This document shows positions 39,261 to 48,983 of a DNA stretch of 52,649 bases, piece after piece. Position 1 is the first letter of the stretch. Each line of letters opens with the position of its first letter. The stretch spans positions 1 through 52,649 of the IMG/VR virus record IMGVR_UViG_3300035150_000079, one strand, 5' to 3'. The notes below the pieces were generated by a model. That model did no database searches. It saw nothing but the letters and a program-made list of their open reading frames with translations, and had not been told where the DNA came from. A program made the position numbers and the translations under genes. Source of the stretch: a virus.

Positions 39261-41420
39261 ATGGCTACGAATATAACAACCCCTGATTTTAATTTTTCGG
39301 CATTTTATTACGCGGACATCTTAGAATCGCTTATGCGATACAAAAGAATATATGTTCCGGAATTAACCGAAGAGTTAGACGAAGAACCTTTTATACAATT
39401 TTTAAGAGCGGTAGCCCTAGTAGGACATTTAAATAACACTCTTTTAGATTTGGTAGCCAACGAATCGACTTTAGGGACTGCTAAATTAGCTGATACCGTT
39501 CGAGAAATGTTCAAATTGATAGACTATGATTTAAGCCCTGCTACGCCTTCGCAAGTTGATGTGGTGTATGAACTCAGCAAAGTATTCGTTAGTAATTACG
39601 TATTAATACCTGAAAATTCGCAATCTTCTACAAAAAGAGATGGCGATAATCCGATAATAACATTTGAATCATTAGAAGAACTTGAAATAGAAAGAACCGA
39701 TAGATTTAGTTATGTTTATTCTTTAGAAGACACTACATATACCAATTACACTAGTGAAGCGAATACAACCCCAGGAAGTACATGGGAACCCTGGACAACT
39801 CCTAGTTCTAAAGATTGTATATATTGGGGACACAAACAAGTGATGTGGAATAAATTGTCCGCATATTTAGACACCCCTTCTTCTAACATAAATGGTGTTT
39901 TTGAATTCTATGATGGAGAATGGAGAAAAACAAATCCAACATCAGTAACGGTAACAGGAGGAGGAAGTTCGTTATATTTCGATTTAACAAGTTATTTAGG
40001 AACGCAAAATAGACAAGGAACCCTTGTAAGAATACAACTTAACGAATCATCAACTTATGAAGATGTTTATGTAACTTGGACGGGAAGTGAAAATGTCGTA
40101 TCTACCGGACTATTAGGACAATCTGATCCTTCAACGGAAATAGAGGATTATTCTGTAGGTTCGGATTGGACTATATTAGACGATGTAGAAGATGGAACTT
40201 TAGATTTTACGCAAGACGGAGATGTAGATTATACTCTGCCGCATACATCAACTAAAAATTGGGTAAAAACGACTATCAACGGATTAGAAGCGTTTTGGTT
40301 GAGATATAGGATAATAACGGCTTCTACTCCAACTTCGCCTATTTTTATTAATACCCGTATGGACGAGGGGAAACAATACGTAATAAGATTGGTAACACAA
40401 GGTCTAACCCATACGGACGAACCAATTGGCAGTAGTACGGGACTTCCGAATCAACGTTTTTCTATATCTAAAGAAAATTTCATAATAAATAGCGAAACAG
40501 TTTACGTTGATGATGAGGAATGGACTAGAGTAGATAATTTTCTAGGAAGCAAACCTAATGATAAGCATTACACAATAGAACTTACCACTAATGATAGAGC
40601 AATAATAGTATTTGGTGATGCTGTTACTGGTAAAATACCTTCACTAGGCGTTGGAAATATTGATGTTACTTTTAGATACGGCGTACAAAATAATGGTAAT
40701 GTTGGAAATAATACCGTAACGATAGATAAATCAGGATTAACATTCGTAAATAAATTGTGGAATCCTAGACAAGCTACGGGTTGGAGCGAAGCACAAGGAG
40801 CGTCGGAAAGTAGTTTAGAAAAAGCAAAAATAGAAGGCCCGGCTACTTTACGAATAAAAGACGTTGCAATAAGCGCGAGCGACGTAGAAACTTTGTCGTT
40901 ATTATATGCCGATAGCGATGGAGCCAAACCGTTTAGCAGAGCGTTTGCTTTTGAAGAAGGATACGGACCAAAAACTATAGAATTAGTTGTAGTAGCCAAA
41001 GGCGGCGGAACGGCAAGTTCTACGCAATTAGAAAATTTACAAACTTATTTCAACGGAGATAAATATTCTTATCCGCCAATAGAATCACACATAGTAGCAA
41101 ACCAACAAGTAATAACAACTAATTATATACAGAAAATAATAGATTTAGATTTAACAATATACGGTAGTGACATTTCAGAAACAGTTGTTTTAAATTCATT
41201 ACAAAGCGTAATACAGCCTGAAGCCTTAAAAGAAGATGGAGTAACTTGGGAATGGAATTTCGGCGTATCCATAACTGTATCTAGAATAATACACGAAGTC
41301 TTTAGTACCAATAATTCAATAACTAAGGTTGTTGTTAATGACCCGTCTTCGGACGTAACGTTGCAGACCAGAGAACTCCCCGTTTTAGGCGAAGTTACCA
41401 TTACTATAATAGAATCCTAA
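39261..41420 (+). CDS. Baseplate wedge protein, gpJ-like (large)
   Basis: ATG 39261 is preceded by GAGAGGAA; TTG 39249 is before that SD. The 719-residue protein has gpJ / gp6-like features: FIQFLRAVALVGHLNNTLLD near the start, DRAIIVFGDAVTGKIPSLGV, NIDVTFRYGVQNNGNVGNN, and a C-terminal block with IKDVAISASDVETLSLLYAD and TIELVVVAKGGG. It is much longer than P2 gpJ (about 300 residues) owing to a central insertion of beta domains (about residues 150-420) that may decorate the baseplate. It forms the wedge arms that trigger contraction. Confidence 0.8.
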   Translation: MATNITTPDFNFSAFYYADILESLMRYKRIYVPELTEELDEEPFIQFLRAVALVGHLNNTLLDLVANESTLGTAKLADTVREMFKLIDYDLSPATPSQVDVVYELSKVFVSNYVLIPENSQSSTKRDGDNPIITFESLEELEIERTDRFSYVYSLEDTTYTNYTSEANTTPGSTWEPWTTPSSKDCIYWGHKQVMWNKLSAYLDTPSSNINGVFEFYDGEWRKTNPTSVTVTGGGSSLYFDLTSYLGTQNRQGTLVRIQLNESSTYEDVYVTWTGSENVVSTGLLGQSDPSTEIEDYSVGSDWTILDDVEDGTLDFTQDGDVDYTLPHTSTKNWVKTTINGLEAFWLRYRIITASTPTSPIFINTRMDEGKQYVIRLVTQGLTHTDEPIGSSTGLPNQRFSISKENFIINSETVYVDDEEWTRVDNFLGSKPNDKHYTIELTTNDRAIIVFGDAVTGKIPSLGVGNIDVTFRYGVQNNGNVGNNTVTIDKSGLTFVNKLWNPRQATGWSEAQGASESSLEKAKIEGPATLRIKDVAISASDVETLSLLYADSDGAKPFSRAFAFEEGYGPKTIELVVVAKGGGTASSTQLENLQTYFNGDKYSYPPIESHIVANQQVITTNYIQKIIDLDLTIYGSDISETVVLNSLQSVIQPEALKEDGVTWEWNFGVSITVSRIIHEVFSTNNSITKVVVNDPSSDVTLQTRELPVLGEVTITIIES

Positions 41421-41432
41421 TAGGAGGTTATT

Positions 41433-41843
41433 TTGACGTTTAGTAACAGTTTTGAAAATGTTGTATTGGATTCTATTTTAGGCGCTGGAGCTACCTTATT
41501 AGGTTCCACGTTAGAAATTGCTTTATCGTCCACTAATCCTACAGAAGACGGTTCGGGAATTACGGAGCCAGTAGGCAACGGATATTCTAGGAAATCAATT
41601 TCTAACGATGCTACATATTGGGGAGCAGCAGTAGACGGAGAAAAAACAAATGTTTTAACGATAATTTTTGCAGAAGCGACCGGCGCATGGGGAACAATGA
41701 CGCATTGGGCGATATACGATACAGGAGTTTTTAAAATTTACGGCGAAATAACAGATGTTTCAGGCAATTCTTCGCCACAATTCGTTGATGACGGAGACGT
41801 AGTAAGATTTTTACCTGGCGCTTTAAAAATAACGTTGGATTAA
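41433..41843 (+). CDS. Small tail fibre-associated protein
   Basis: TTG 41433 follows TAGGAGG. The 136-residue protein reads LEIALSSTNPTEDGSGITEP, GNGYSRKSISNDATYWG and GAWGTMTHWAIYD, the wording of a compact beta family I associate with phage tail fibre loci. It lies between wedge and gpI-like genes. Probably a fibre or baseplate-edge component; biochemical role unknown. Confidence 0.7.
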   Translation: MTFSNSFENVVLDSILGAGATLLGSTLEIALSSTNPTEDGSGITEPVGNGYSRKSISNDATYWGAAVDGEKTNVLTIIFAEATGAWGTMTHWAIYDTGVFKIYGEITDVSGNSSPQFVDDGDVVRFLPGALKITLD

Positions 41844-41844
41844 T

Positions 41845-42453
41845 ATGGCTATATTAAGCATATACGGTTTAAGTGAAACAATTTGCACCGCAACAGGCCA
41901 ACTTGTTACTCTTGTAAAAATAACAAATGCGGAAGTAATTTCTTCGAATAAATTAAGAGTGTATTTCGACAGAAATATGAAAAATGATGACAATTTAGTT
42001 AATAGATTGTTTTACACAATAATTCCTGTAACATCAGGCGCTGTTAATTGCTACATTAACGAAGTAAAAGCCCCTTACGTTGCACATCCAGAATATGTTG
42101 ATCTAATAACCTCTGAAATGACCGATAGTTCTTCATACACGGTTTATGTTGATACGGACGGTCCGACTGATTTAGAAAATACTCCTGTGGATCCTGATAA
42201 CAACGAACAAAATTTTGTAGCAGAAGGAATTATACCAACAATAGATAAGATAATCGCTATAAGTGAAAACCAAATAGACGTTGTATTTAGTGAAAATATG
42301 AAAATAAATAGCGCAATTAAAAATATTAGCAAATATTCATTTGATAATGGTTTAAGTGTTTTAAGCGTTATAAGCGTAATAGGAGATACAGTTAGTTTAG
42401 CAACGTCGGAACAGACTCCGGGAATAATTTATACTTTGACGGTCAATCCGTAG
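41845..42453 (+). CDS. Tandem Ig-like (Big_5/SbsA-type) domain protein
   Basis: The 202-residue protein starts at ATG 41845, two bases after the previous stop. It holds two copies of a bacterial Ig-like strand pattern: ITNAEVISSNKLRVYFDRNM and IDKIIAISENQIDVVFSENM, each followed by a YTVYV or YTLTV closing strand. Such domains form stalks or bind surfaces in phage tails. Likely an accessory fibre or baseplate component. Confidence 0.7.
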   Translation: MAILSIYGLSETICTATGQLVTLVKITNAEVISSNKLRVYFDRNMKNDDNLVNRLFYTIIPVTSGAVNCYINEVKAPYVAHPEYVDLITSEMTDSSSYTVYVDTDGPTDLENTPVDPDNNEQNFVAEGIIPTIDKIIAISENQIDVVFSENMKINSAIKNISKYSFDNGLSVLSVISVIGDTVSLATSEQTPGIIYTLTVNP

Positions 42454-42463
42454 CGGATGTAAA

Positions 42464-44608
42464 ATGGCGAATGTTATACAAGATTTAGCTAACAACTCTA
42501 TAGCGGCGGATACTACGGGCCAATTCATAGGCTATGTTGAATCAGAAGAAACGTCCGAAACATTATCTTTGAAAATGTATAATTTTTTATTATACACAAT
42601 AAGACAATCTGATTCGACTATGGAGGGGAAATATTTCGTTAAAAGATTATTTCAAGGCCCTCAGAACGTATGGCAAACCATACAAAATAAAATATTTTCC
42701 ATTAAAGATTTATGGTCTGTTACAAGATGTCCTGATGAAGCTTTAAAATATCTTAAAAACATAGTAGGTTGGACAAAGGAACTTGATTACATAACGGACG
42801 AATTAGATTGCGATACATTAAGAAGGCTTATAGCTTCATCCGTTCCTCTTTGGAGTAAAAGAGGAAAAGAAGAAACTATAATAGATATCATATCTTTGTT
42901 GCTAAATACAAGATGTGTTATATGGAATTGGTTTGATTATCGTTGGATTGTTGATGAAACAGAATTTGCTGAACAACACGCAGGATATGATTCGTGGATA
43001 ATAGACCACGGAGAAGAAGGCTTAGGGGAATATTCAAGCAACATCAGAATTGTTGACGATGGAACTCTTAACAAAGATTTAGTTAAAAATGTATTAAAAC
43101 TAATAAGAGCTTGCGGAGAAAGAATAGAAATATCGTATATAAATTTTTTGGATAGATTTTTAGTGGATGACGATACGTCGCAATGGGATAATGTTGAAGG
43201 AACAATAATGTCGGTGTCTGATTCAATAGCCGAATTAGATGTTTCAGGAGAGTATCAGTTATCGGTAGCAAACGTAGAAAGCGCATACGAATGGTCTAGG
43301 TACGTTGCTTATTTTAGAATACAAGGTGAAGGAAATACAGGCTTCGGAGTAGTATTTTATTATCAAGATTCCGATAATTACTATGGATTGGAATTATTAA
43401 TATCGCCGTACGAAAGCTATAAATTGTTTAAGGTTGTTTCCGGAGAATATGAAGCAGTAAAAATCGGAAAACTTAATTATGACTTATCAGAAAATATTTG
43501 GTACGGAATTAGAATACATATAGATATAGACGATAACGGTTTAGATGTAATAAAAATTTACTTGGATACTGAGTTAATTGTTGATTCATCAGACGTTTAT
43601 GATAATATAGCCTTAGCAGGCACTTTAGGCAACGGTTATATATTGCGTACCGTCGATTATGGATTGAATTGGGAAGTCATTACCAATACTGATGAAAGTC
43701 GAATAACCTACATCAGTTCTTTTAATAACGGAACGGTATTAGTTGGTACTTATAGCGATGGAAAAATATTACGTTCTATCGATAACGGAGAAGCATGGAT
43801 AGAAATGGAGGATACATCTCAAACCTCTATAAATGGCATAGCATCATTTAACAACGGAATAGCGATTGCAACATCTAATAACGGAAAAATATTCCGAAGT
43901 ATTGATTACGGAATAAATTGGTCAGAAGTAGAAGATACCGTAGAAAGTTGGATGAGTTGCGTAGCAACATTCAGTAACGGAGTAGCAATTGTTGGATCAG
44001 GGGATAATGGTAAAATATTTCGATCTACCGATTACGGGGGAAATTGGTCGGAAACAGAAGATACAACGGAAGAAGAGATTAGGTGTATTGCTACATTTAG
44101 CAACGGCGTTGCGTTAGCAGGAACTTCAAATGGAGGGAAAATATTTCGATCTACTGATTACGGGGAGAATTGGTCAGAAGTATTAGATACAGCAGAGACT
44201 ATGATAGCAGTTTTATTGACTATTGATAACGGAATAGCATTGTTCGGTACATCTCCTCACGGTAAAATATTTAGAACTGTTGATTATGGATTGAATTGGT
44301 CGGAAGTAGAAGATACATTAACAACCATTATCAGGTCGATGGCTCATTTTGGTAATGGTGTTATTATAGCTGGAGGCGGTAGCGGAAAAATATTTAGATC
44401 CGCAGACTATGGTTTGACTTGGGTAGAAATAGAAGATATAGACGAAAGTCAAATTTATAGCATGGATAATATTAAATATAGCACTTTAAGTGATTTAAAT
44501 AAAGGAACAATAGGGGTTTTTGCGAATGATGGTTCGACTTTAAAATTAAGCGAATGCGAGTTATTTCAATTGCCCGCATCAACAGAAATACTGGACGTAA
44601 ATTCGTAA
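42464..44608 (+). CDS. gpI-like tail protein with lectin-like domain and seven-repeat Asp-box propeller
   Basis: The 714-residue protein has three parts. Residues about 1-205 resemble tail protein I (WQTIQNKIFSIKDLWSVTRC, PDEALKYLKNIVGWTKELDY, TLRRLIASSVPLWSKRGKEE). From about 225 a concanavalin-like beta-sandwich starts (SRYVAYFRIQGEGNTGFGVV, YYGLELLISPYESYKLFKVV). Within it, at about 389-650, lie seven repeats of 41-42 residues with the Asp-box S-x-D-x-G-x-x-W (GKIFRSTDYGxNWSE), the blade signature of sialidase-type propellers. The sandwich then resumes (LNKGTIGVFANDGSTLKLSE). It probably links baseplate to fibres and binds host glycan; no sialidase catalytic residues were identified. Confidence 0.75.
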   Translation: MANVIQDLANNSIAADTTGQFIGYVESEETSETLSLKMYNFLLYTIRQSDSTMEGKYFVKRLFQGPQNVWQTIQNKIFSIKDLWSVTRCPDEALKYLKNIVGWTKELDYITDELDCDTLRRLIASSVPLWSKRGKEETIIDIISLLLNTRCVIWNWFDYRWIVDETEFAEQHAGYDSWIIDHGEEGLGEYSSNIRIVDDGTLNKDLVKNVLKLIRACGERIEISYINFLDRFLVDDDTSQWDNVEGTIMSVSDSIAELDVSGEYQLSVANVESAYEWSRYVAYFRIQGEGNTGFGVVFYYQDSDNYYGLELLISPYESYKLFKVVSGEYEAVKIGKLNYDLSENIWYGIRIHIDIDDNGLDVIKIYLDTELIVDSSDVYDNIALAGTLGNGYILRTVDYGLNWEVITNTDESRITYISSFNNGTVLVGTYSDGKILRSIDNGEAWIEMEDTSQTSINGIASFNNGIAIATSNNGKIFRSIDYGINWSEVEDTVESWMSCVATFSNGVAIVGSGDNGKIFRSTDYGGNWSETEDTTEEEIRCIATFSNGVALAGTSNGGKIFRSTDYGENWSEVLDTAETMIAVLLTIDNGIALFGTSPHGKIFRTVDYGLNWSEVEDTLTTIIRSMAHFGNGVIIAGGGSGKIFRSADYGLTWVEIEDIDESQIYSMDNIKYSTLSDLNKGTIGVFANDGSTLKLSECELFQLPASTEILDVNS
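43634..44430 (+). repeat. Seven tandem Asp-box repeats of 123-126 bp
   Basis: Repeat units begin with GGxAAAATATT at about 43634, 43760, 43883, 44009, 44135, 44261 and 44384, a spacing of 123-126 bp. The units at 44009 and 44135 are almost identical over their first 45 bases at DNA level, the others more diverged. The repeat preserves the reading frame, so gain or loss of units would keep the protein open. Confidence 0.85.
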
Positions 44609-44618
44609 GGGAATTAAA

Positions 44619-46697
44619 ATGTCAACAAGTAGCGAATACGTAAATATTACGCAAAAAAAATTATTAGGTTATCGCGATTTAAACGATAGATTTTTCTCAT
44701 ATTTGATGGATTCTTTAAAAGAGAAATTTAGTCACGTTTGGGATGAAGATATTGTTTTAGGAGATCAATTAACGTTGGAGGCAGACGGAGCGGACGCTTT
44801 TAAAATAACCGGCGATTCTATCGCTACTGATGGAATTGGTAATTTATTGAAGATAAGTGATTCTTTAGTCCACGATGATATTTCATTTGAAAATACAAAT
44901 TCGGTAAATTATTACGTAGCATTAAAATACACCGAAATACCTAATGAAATCGATATTAATCCTAGCACGGGATATCCCGAATATAGAGGGTGGATAGAAG
45001 AGATTGGTGAAAAGGCAATTCCTAATTATGTTACAGATAACGGCGATGATACGATAACTTTAAGAGTGGATAACGTAACAGAAAGCGGCGTTGATAACTC
45101 CGGAAGACAAGTTTTGGTTTATAAAGAAATAGCGGCTAAAGATGCAACAACGTCTAGCATAGCCATAGAAATATGTACAGTAAGTTGGACCGGAACTTAT
45201 AATGAAATAACAACAACATATTCATTAGGACAATCGACTATATCTACTATAACAAATGATTATAAAGTAGTGTTGTTGGGGCCAACCGTAAAAAGATATG
45301 TTGATTTAAGAGAAGAAAGCGGATATGTATTCATAGGAATAATAGAAGGCAACGGAGGAACTCCAACATCTTTTGATATGACGGAACAAAATATAACGTC
45401 CATAACTGTAAACGATTTCGCCGATTTAGAAAAAGAAATGCGATTGCTTGCGTATATGGGACCAAGAATATCATCTCCGGATATAGATTCTTATTATAAC
45501 GCCGTACATCGTAATTCTTGGTACCCTCCTTACAATTACGGTCTTGATACTAATAGATTTCAATTAGGAAGCGGATTGAGTATATGCGGCGGGTGTTCTG
45601 CTATAATAGACGGAAGATTGAAAAATATATATTGTGCTAGATCTATAACGCATATTTATATTGTTGACGATGAAACGTTGTCAGTAGAATACGTTAACTT
45701 GTCTGCTTATTTCCCTGCTACCAATTCCGATTGGAACGTTATTTCTATGTGTAGAGATGAAAATAGATTATTTGTAGTAGGCATCGGACTTACAACGTTC
45801 GCTACGGTTTTGCATTGTTTTGATATTGAAACATGGGAACCGTATACAGGGTGGACTACGGGAACGGTAATAGGTTCTGCAAGTAATACCAACGTAACTG
45901 GAATATCTGTTATAAATGCCGATGATGATTACGTTGCCGTTTCTAATCCAGAAGTAACAGTCAGCAGCGGTTCTTCGAGTGCTGTTAGCATATTTAGCAA
46001 AAGCGATGGAACTCTTTTAGGTTCAGGAGCCGGAGATTGCCCTAGTGTTACCAGCGGGTCTGTAAAATGGATAACATCTAATGGGACATATGTATTCTTC
46101 GTGATAGAAGAAACAGCTACGGCATACGTTTGTAGCATGTCAATAACTTCACCCGGAGCTAACGGATGCGGAGAAAGCGGATGGCCTCATCAAGATTTCA
46201 ATAAAGAAGAATACGTTGATATAATAGCTTTCGGGGATACGGTATTCGTATCAATTAACGATGAATCGATTCTTGGATACATATATAACGTTTATTTATC
46301 CACTACTGTACGTTTGGATGTGGATAATGCTTCGTCTCCTTATTGTAAAACTTTCGGAAGGCTTGCTTGTGACGGTAGTCATATATGGGCATTAGGATCT
46401 GAAAACAACGGAGCATATGATCGTTCAAAATTATTCAAAATAGATATAAGACAACTAACATTAGTCGATAGTCTTGGCGCTGCCGACGGAGTTTCGCCGC
46501 TAGTTACTCCTTATGAATTTGAATTTAAAACATCAAATCATTTTCAATCATCGCCTGATGTAGCCGTGAAACCAAGAACTCCGTTGTTTTTTAATGGCAA
46601 AGATATATGGGTGGTAGGCAACGATTTTACACAAGGCGCAAGTAACGGAAAATTACAAGGGTATCTTTACCGAGTTCCTAGGATATTCAATTTATAG
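44619..46697 (+). CDS. Tail fibre protein
   Basis: The 692-residue protein has SD AAGGGAA. Residues 1-270 resemble a baseplate-attachment region (YVNITQKKLLGYRDLNDRFF, SVNYYVALKYTEIPNEIDIN, VFIGIIEGNGGTPTSFDMTE). The rest is a beta-rich region with kelch- or WD-like alternation (KNIYCARSITHIYIVDDETL, RLFVVGIGLTTF, HIWALGSENNG, KDIWVVGNDF) and several cysteine pairs, which suggests a second propeller. It ends the tail gene block. A receptor-binding role is likely; the receptor cannot be read from the sequence. Confidence 0.65.
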   Translation: MSTSSEYVNITQKKLLGYRDLNDRFFSYLMDSLKEKFSHVWDEDIVLGDQLTLEADGADAFKITGDSIATDGIGNLLKISDSLVHDDISFENTNSVNYYVALKYTEIPNEIDINPSTGYPEYRGWIEEIGEKAIPNYVTDNGDDTITLRVDNVTESGVDNSGRQVLVYKEIAAKDATTSSIAIEICTVSWTGTYNEITTTYSLGQSTISTITNDYKVVLLGPTVKRYVDLREESGYVFIGIIEGNGGTPTSFDMTEQNITSITVNDFADLEKEMRLLAYMGPRISSPDIDSYYNAVHRNSWYPPYNYGLDTNRFQLGSGLSICGGCSAIIDGRLKNIYCARSITHIYIVDDETLSVEYVNLSAYFPATNSDWNVISMCRDENRLFVVGIGLTTFATVLHCFDIETWEPYTGWTTGTVIGSASNTNVTGISVINADDDYVAVSNPEVTVSSGSSSAVSIFSKSDGTLLGSGAGDCPSVTSGSVKWITSNGTYVFFVIEETATAYVCSMSITSPGANGCGESGWPHQDFNKEEYVDIIAFGDTVFVSINDESILGYIYNVYLSTTVRLDVDNASSPYCKTFGRLACDGSHIWALGSENNGAYDRSKLFKIDIRQLTLVDSLGAADGVSPLVTPYEFEFKTSNHFQSSPDVAVKPRTPLFFNGKDIWVVGNDFTQGASNGKLQGYLYRVPRIFNL

Positions 46698-46711
46698 GGA
46701 AATTACAATAA

Positions 46712-46846
46712 ATGAAGAAAAAATATAAAATAATCATATTGTTTGTTATAGCTATTGTTTTGCTGTTACTACCTATAACATTAAATACTATCGATAAGTT
46801 TGAACAAAAAGATGTTGGTATGGCTAAAGTTGTAAAAAAACGATGA
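46712..46846 (+). CDS. Small single-span membrane protein
   Basis: ATG 46712 to TGA 46844-46846 encodes 44 residues: a basic start (MKKKYK), one hydrophobic segment (IIILFVIAIVLLLLPITL), then a short charged tail (NTIDKFEQKD ... KVVKKR). AGGGA lies 11 bases upstream. Its place after the fibre gene and before another membrane protein suggests a lysis-cassette component such as a small holin or antiholin. Function inferred from topology only. Confidence 0.5.
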   Translation: MKKKYKIIILFVIAIVLLLLPITLNTIDKFEQKDVGMAKVVKKR

Positions 46847-46883
46847 TCATCTTTTCTATTTCCTCATTCGGAAGCGAGCGTAG

Positions 46884-47393
46884 ATGCGTTGTAAAGTCGA
46901 AAACTGTTATCTTGAAAAAGAAATTCACATAATAAGTGAAAACGCTAGAGAATTTCAAAAAAGCGCGATAGATAATATAAATAACTTCAAAGTAGAAGTT
47001 CGTGATTCGTTAAAAAATATCGACGATAGATACAATAGGATGTACGAACAATTAGAAAAAGAATTACGAACAGAAATGATACAGAGACAAGATGCGTTGA
47101 GCGCAAAGGTTGATTCTCATATTATAAACCAAAATAATCGCTCTCTAACCATCATAAATGATTTAGGTGATATAAAGCTTGCCTTAGGACTTAAAGCAGA
47201 TAGAAACGAAACTAGTCAGTTGCAATCATCAATAATGAAAAAGTTCGAAGACGAATCCGAAAAGGCCGCTAAAGAGCGAATGGAAATGGAACGACAAGCG
47301 AATAAAATTGGATACAAATTGTTATTCTTTTTGATAGGAACGATATCTAGCGCTTTCATTTCTCTTCTTATACAATATTTATCAAATAATTAA
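46884..47393 (+). CDS. Coiled-coil protein with C-terminal membrane anchor, possible lysis protein
   Basis: The 169-residue protein is helical and charged for about 140 residues (FQKSAIDNINNFKVEVRDSL ... MERQANKIGYK), then ends in a hydrophobic span (LLFFLIGTISSAFISLLIQY). The topology, a soluble coiled coil with a C-terminal anchor, resembles XhlA-like holin partners, though it is longer than most. No endolysin was found beside it. Start ATG 46884 lacks a strong SD. Confidence 0.5.
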   Translation: MRCKVENCYLEKEIHIISENAREFQKSAIDNINNFKVEVRDSLKNIDDRYNRMYEQLEKELRTEMIQRQDALSAKVDSHIINQNNRSLTIINDLGDIKLALGLKADRNETSQLQSSIMKKFEDESEKAAKERMEMERQANKIGYKLLFFLIGTISSAFISLLIQYLSNN

Positions 47394-47428
47394 TCACTTT
47401 CTAACATAATATAGGATATAATATACTT
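47394..47428 (+). promoter_or_regulatory. Candidate promoter with TATAAT 7 bases from the helicase start
   Basis: A perfect -10 hexamer TATAAT lies at 47417-47422, with ATG following at 47429. Transcription from it would start at or near the ATG, giving a nearly leaderless message. AGGA at 47413-47416 could instead serve as a poor SD with wide spacing. No good -35 is visible. Confidence 0.35.
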
Positions 47429-48895
47429 ATGTTATATATAACGATAAACAATAAATATGCATATTTACGCGGCATGACTCCTAGATTAATCAAGCGATTA
47501 GAAAAAATAACAAGTTATCTTGTTTCCGGTTTCATGTTTTCTCCTAAATTCAAAGCACATCGTTGGGATGGCAGAGAACATTTGATGTCATTTGTCCCGC
47601 GAAAGGGATACCGTATACCTAGCGGATTAGTATCCGACGTAGTGAAAGAATTAAAAGAATCTGATATAAAATATAAAATAAAGTGCGAATACAAAAGAAA
47701 TGGTCCTAAAATACAATACAATTGGAATCCTAAAGTTGTTTTGAGAGATTACCAGAACGAAGCGGTTGATGCTATATGTAGAGGTAAAAAATGGGAGAGG
47801 GGGAGCGGATTATTAAAAATGCCTATTAGATCAGGCAAGACAAAAACAACAGCAGGTATAATACATCGAATGAAAAGAAGAACGTTGTTTATAGTTCCGT
47901 CCCAAATGTTACTGTATCAAACTAAAGAATCTTTAGAAGAATCGCTATCCATGAAAATAGGAGTAATAGGTGATGGTAATTGGGATATAAAAGATTGTAC
48001 TGTAGCTACCGTACAAACATTAGGTAAACATTCAGGAGGTTTTAAAAAAATAGGCCCCTACAAAAAGAAAGTACAAATACCTCCTGATGAAAAATTCAAA
48101 AGCATATCTAATTTTTTCGATTTGGTAATTTTTGACGAATCCCACCATTTAGCCGGAGATGTATGGCACGCCATAGTTATGGGCTTTGATTGCAGATACA
48201 AGTTGGGGTTAAGCGCCTCTATACATTTAGAAGATGTAAGAGAATGGGGAAGAGGAGTGATATGGTTAAAAGCTTGTTGCGGAAACATACGCTACGAAGT
48301 AGAATCTAAAGTATTAGTCGAACAAGGTTATTTATTAAAACAAAATATAGAATTAGTAATGCAGTATGAACCAGAAGGCAAAGAAAAGTGGAAGTGGGGG
48401 AAAGAATTGTTGAACACGTTGATATACGAAAATGAATTTCGCAACAAGAAAATCGTAGACAAAGCGATAGAAAAAACAGAAGATGGATTAAAAGTGCTTG
48501 TAGTTTCTAATAGACTTAATCAATTATCTCAACTACACGAAATAATGAAAGATAGAAACGCTAAACATGAAATAGTAACGGGCAGAGATAAAACATCCTC
48601 TCGCAAAGATAAAGTGAAATCATTTTTAAATGGAGACGTAAATATACTTATGGGAACAGTATTTGGAGAAGGCATAGACATACCTGAAGTAGAGTGCGTT
48701 ATAAATGCCGAAGGAGGTAGAGACGTTAAAGCTACAATACAAAGGATGAGGAATATGACTCCGGCTCCAGGTAAAACAAAAGCCGTGTTTATTGATTTTA
48801 TGGATGTAACCAATAAGCATTTCGCCAAACATAGTCGTGAAAGATTGAGAATATATAAGGAAGAACCGGCATTCGACATAAAGATAATAGAATGA
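47429..48895 (+). CDS. UvsW-like superfamily 2 DNA helicase
   Basis: The 488-residue protein has an N-terminal UvsW-type domain (RWDGREHLMSFVPRKGYRIP), then SF2 motifs: LRDYQ at 105-109, Walker A MPIRSGKTKT at 131-140, DESHH at 236-240, LSAS at 261-264, FGEGIDIPEVECVI at 412-425 (motif V) and QRMRN at 438-442 (motif VI). T4 UvsW unwinds branched DNA and helps end origin-dependent replication; a repair or recombination role is likely here. Walker A has RSGKT in place of the usual GSGKT. Start ATG 47429 fits homologous starts (YITINNKYAYLRG). Confidence 0.9.
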   Translation: MLYITINNKYAYLRGMTPRLIKRLEKITSYLVSGFMFSPKFKAHRWDGREHLMSFVPRKGYRIPSGLVSDVVKELKESDIKYKIKCEYKRNGPKIQYNWNPKVVLRDYQNEAVDAICRGKKWERGSGLLKMPIRSGKTKTTAGIIHRMKRRTLFIVPSQMLLYQTKESLEESLSMKIGVIGDGNWDIKDCTVATVQTLGKHSGGFKKIGPYKKKVQIPPDEKFKSISNFFDLVIFDESHHLAGDVWHAIVMGFDCRYKLGLSASIHLEDVREWGRGVIWLKACCGNIRYEVESKVLVEQGYLLKQNIELVMQYEPEGKEKWKWGKELLNTLIYENEFRNKKIVDKAIEKTEDGLKVLVVSNRLNQLSQLHEIMKDRNAKHEIVTGRDKTSSRKDKVKSFLNGDVNILMGTVFGEGIDIPEVECVINAEGGRDVKATIQRMRNMTPAPGKTKAVFIDFMDVTNKHFAKHSRERLRIYKEEPAFDIKIIE

Positions 48896-48983
48896 TTAAA
48901 AATTCTGTTCTAATGTAGTTTGTATTATTGTATTACATTTATTAAGAAATCGCTAATAACATAAAGAAATGGAGAGTAGAACT

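Noticed and set aside
43634-44430. Regularly spaced repeats considered as a CRISPR-like array
   Set aside because: Spacing is 123-126 bp, in frame, and the units translate into Asp-box propeller blades.
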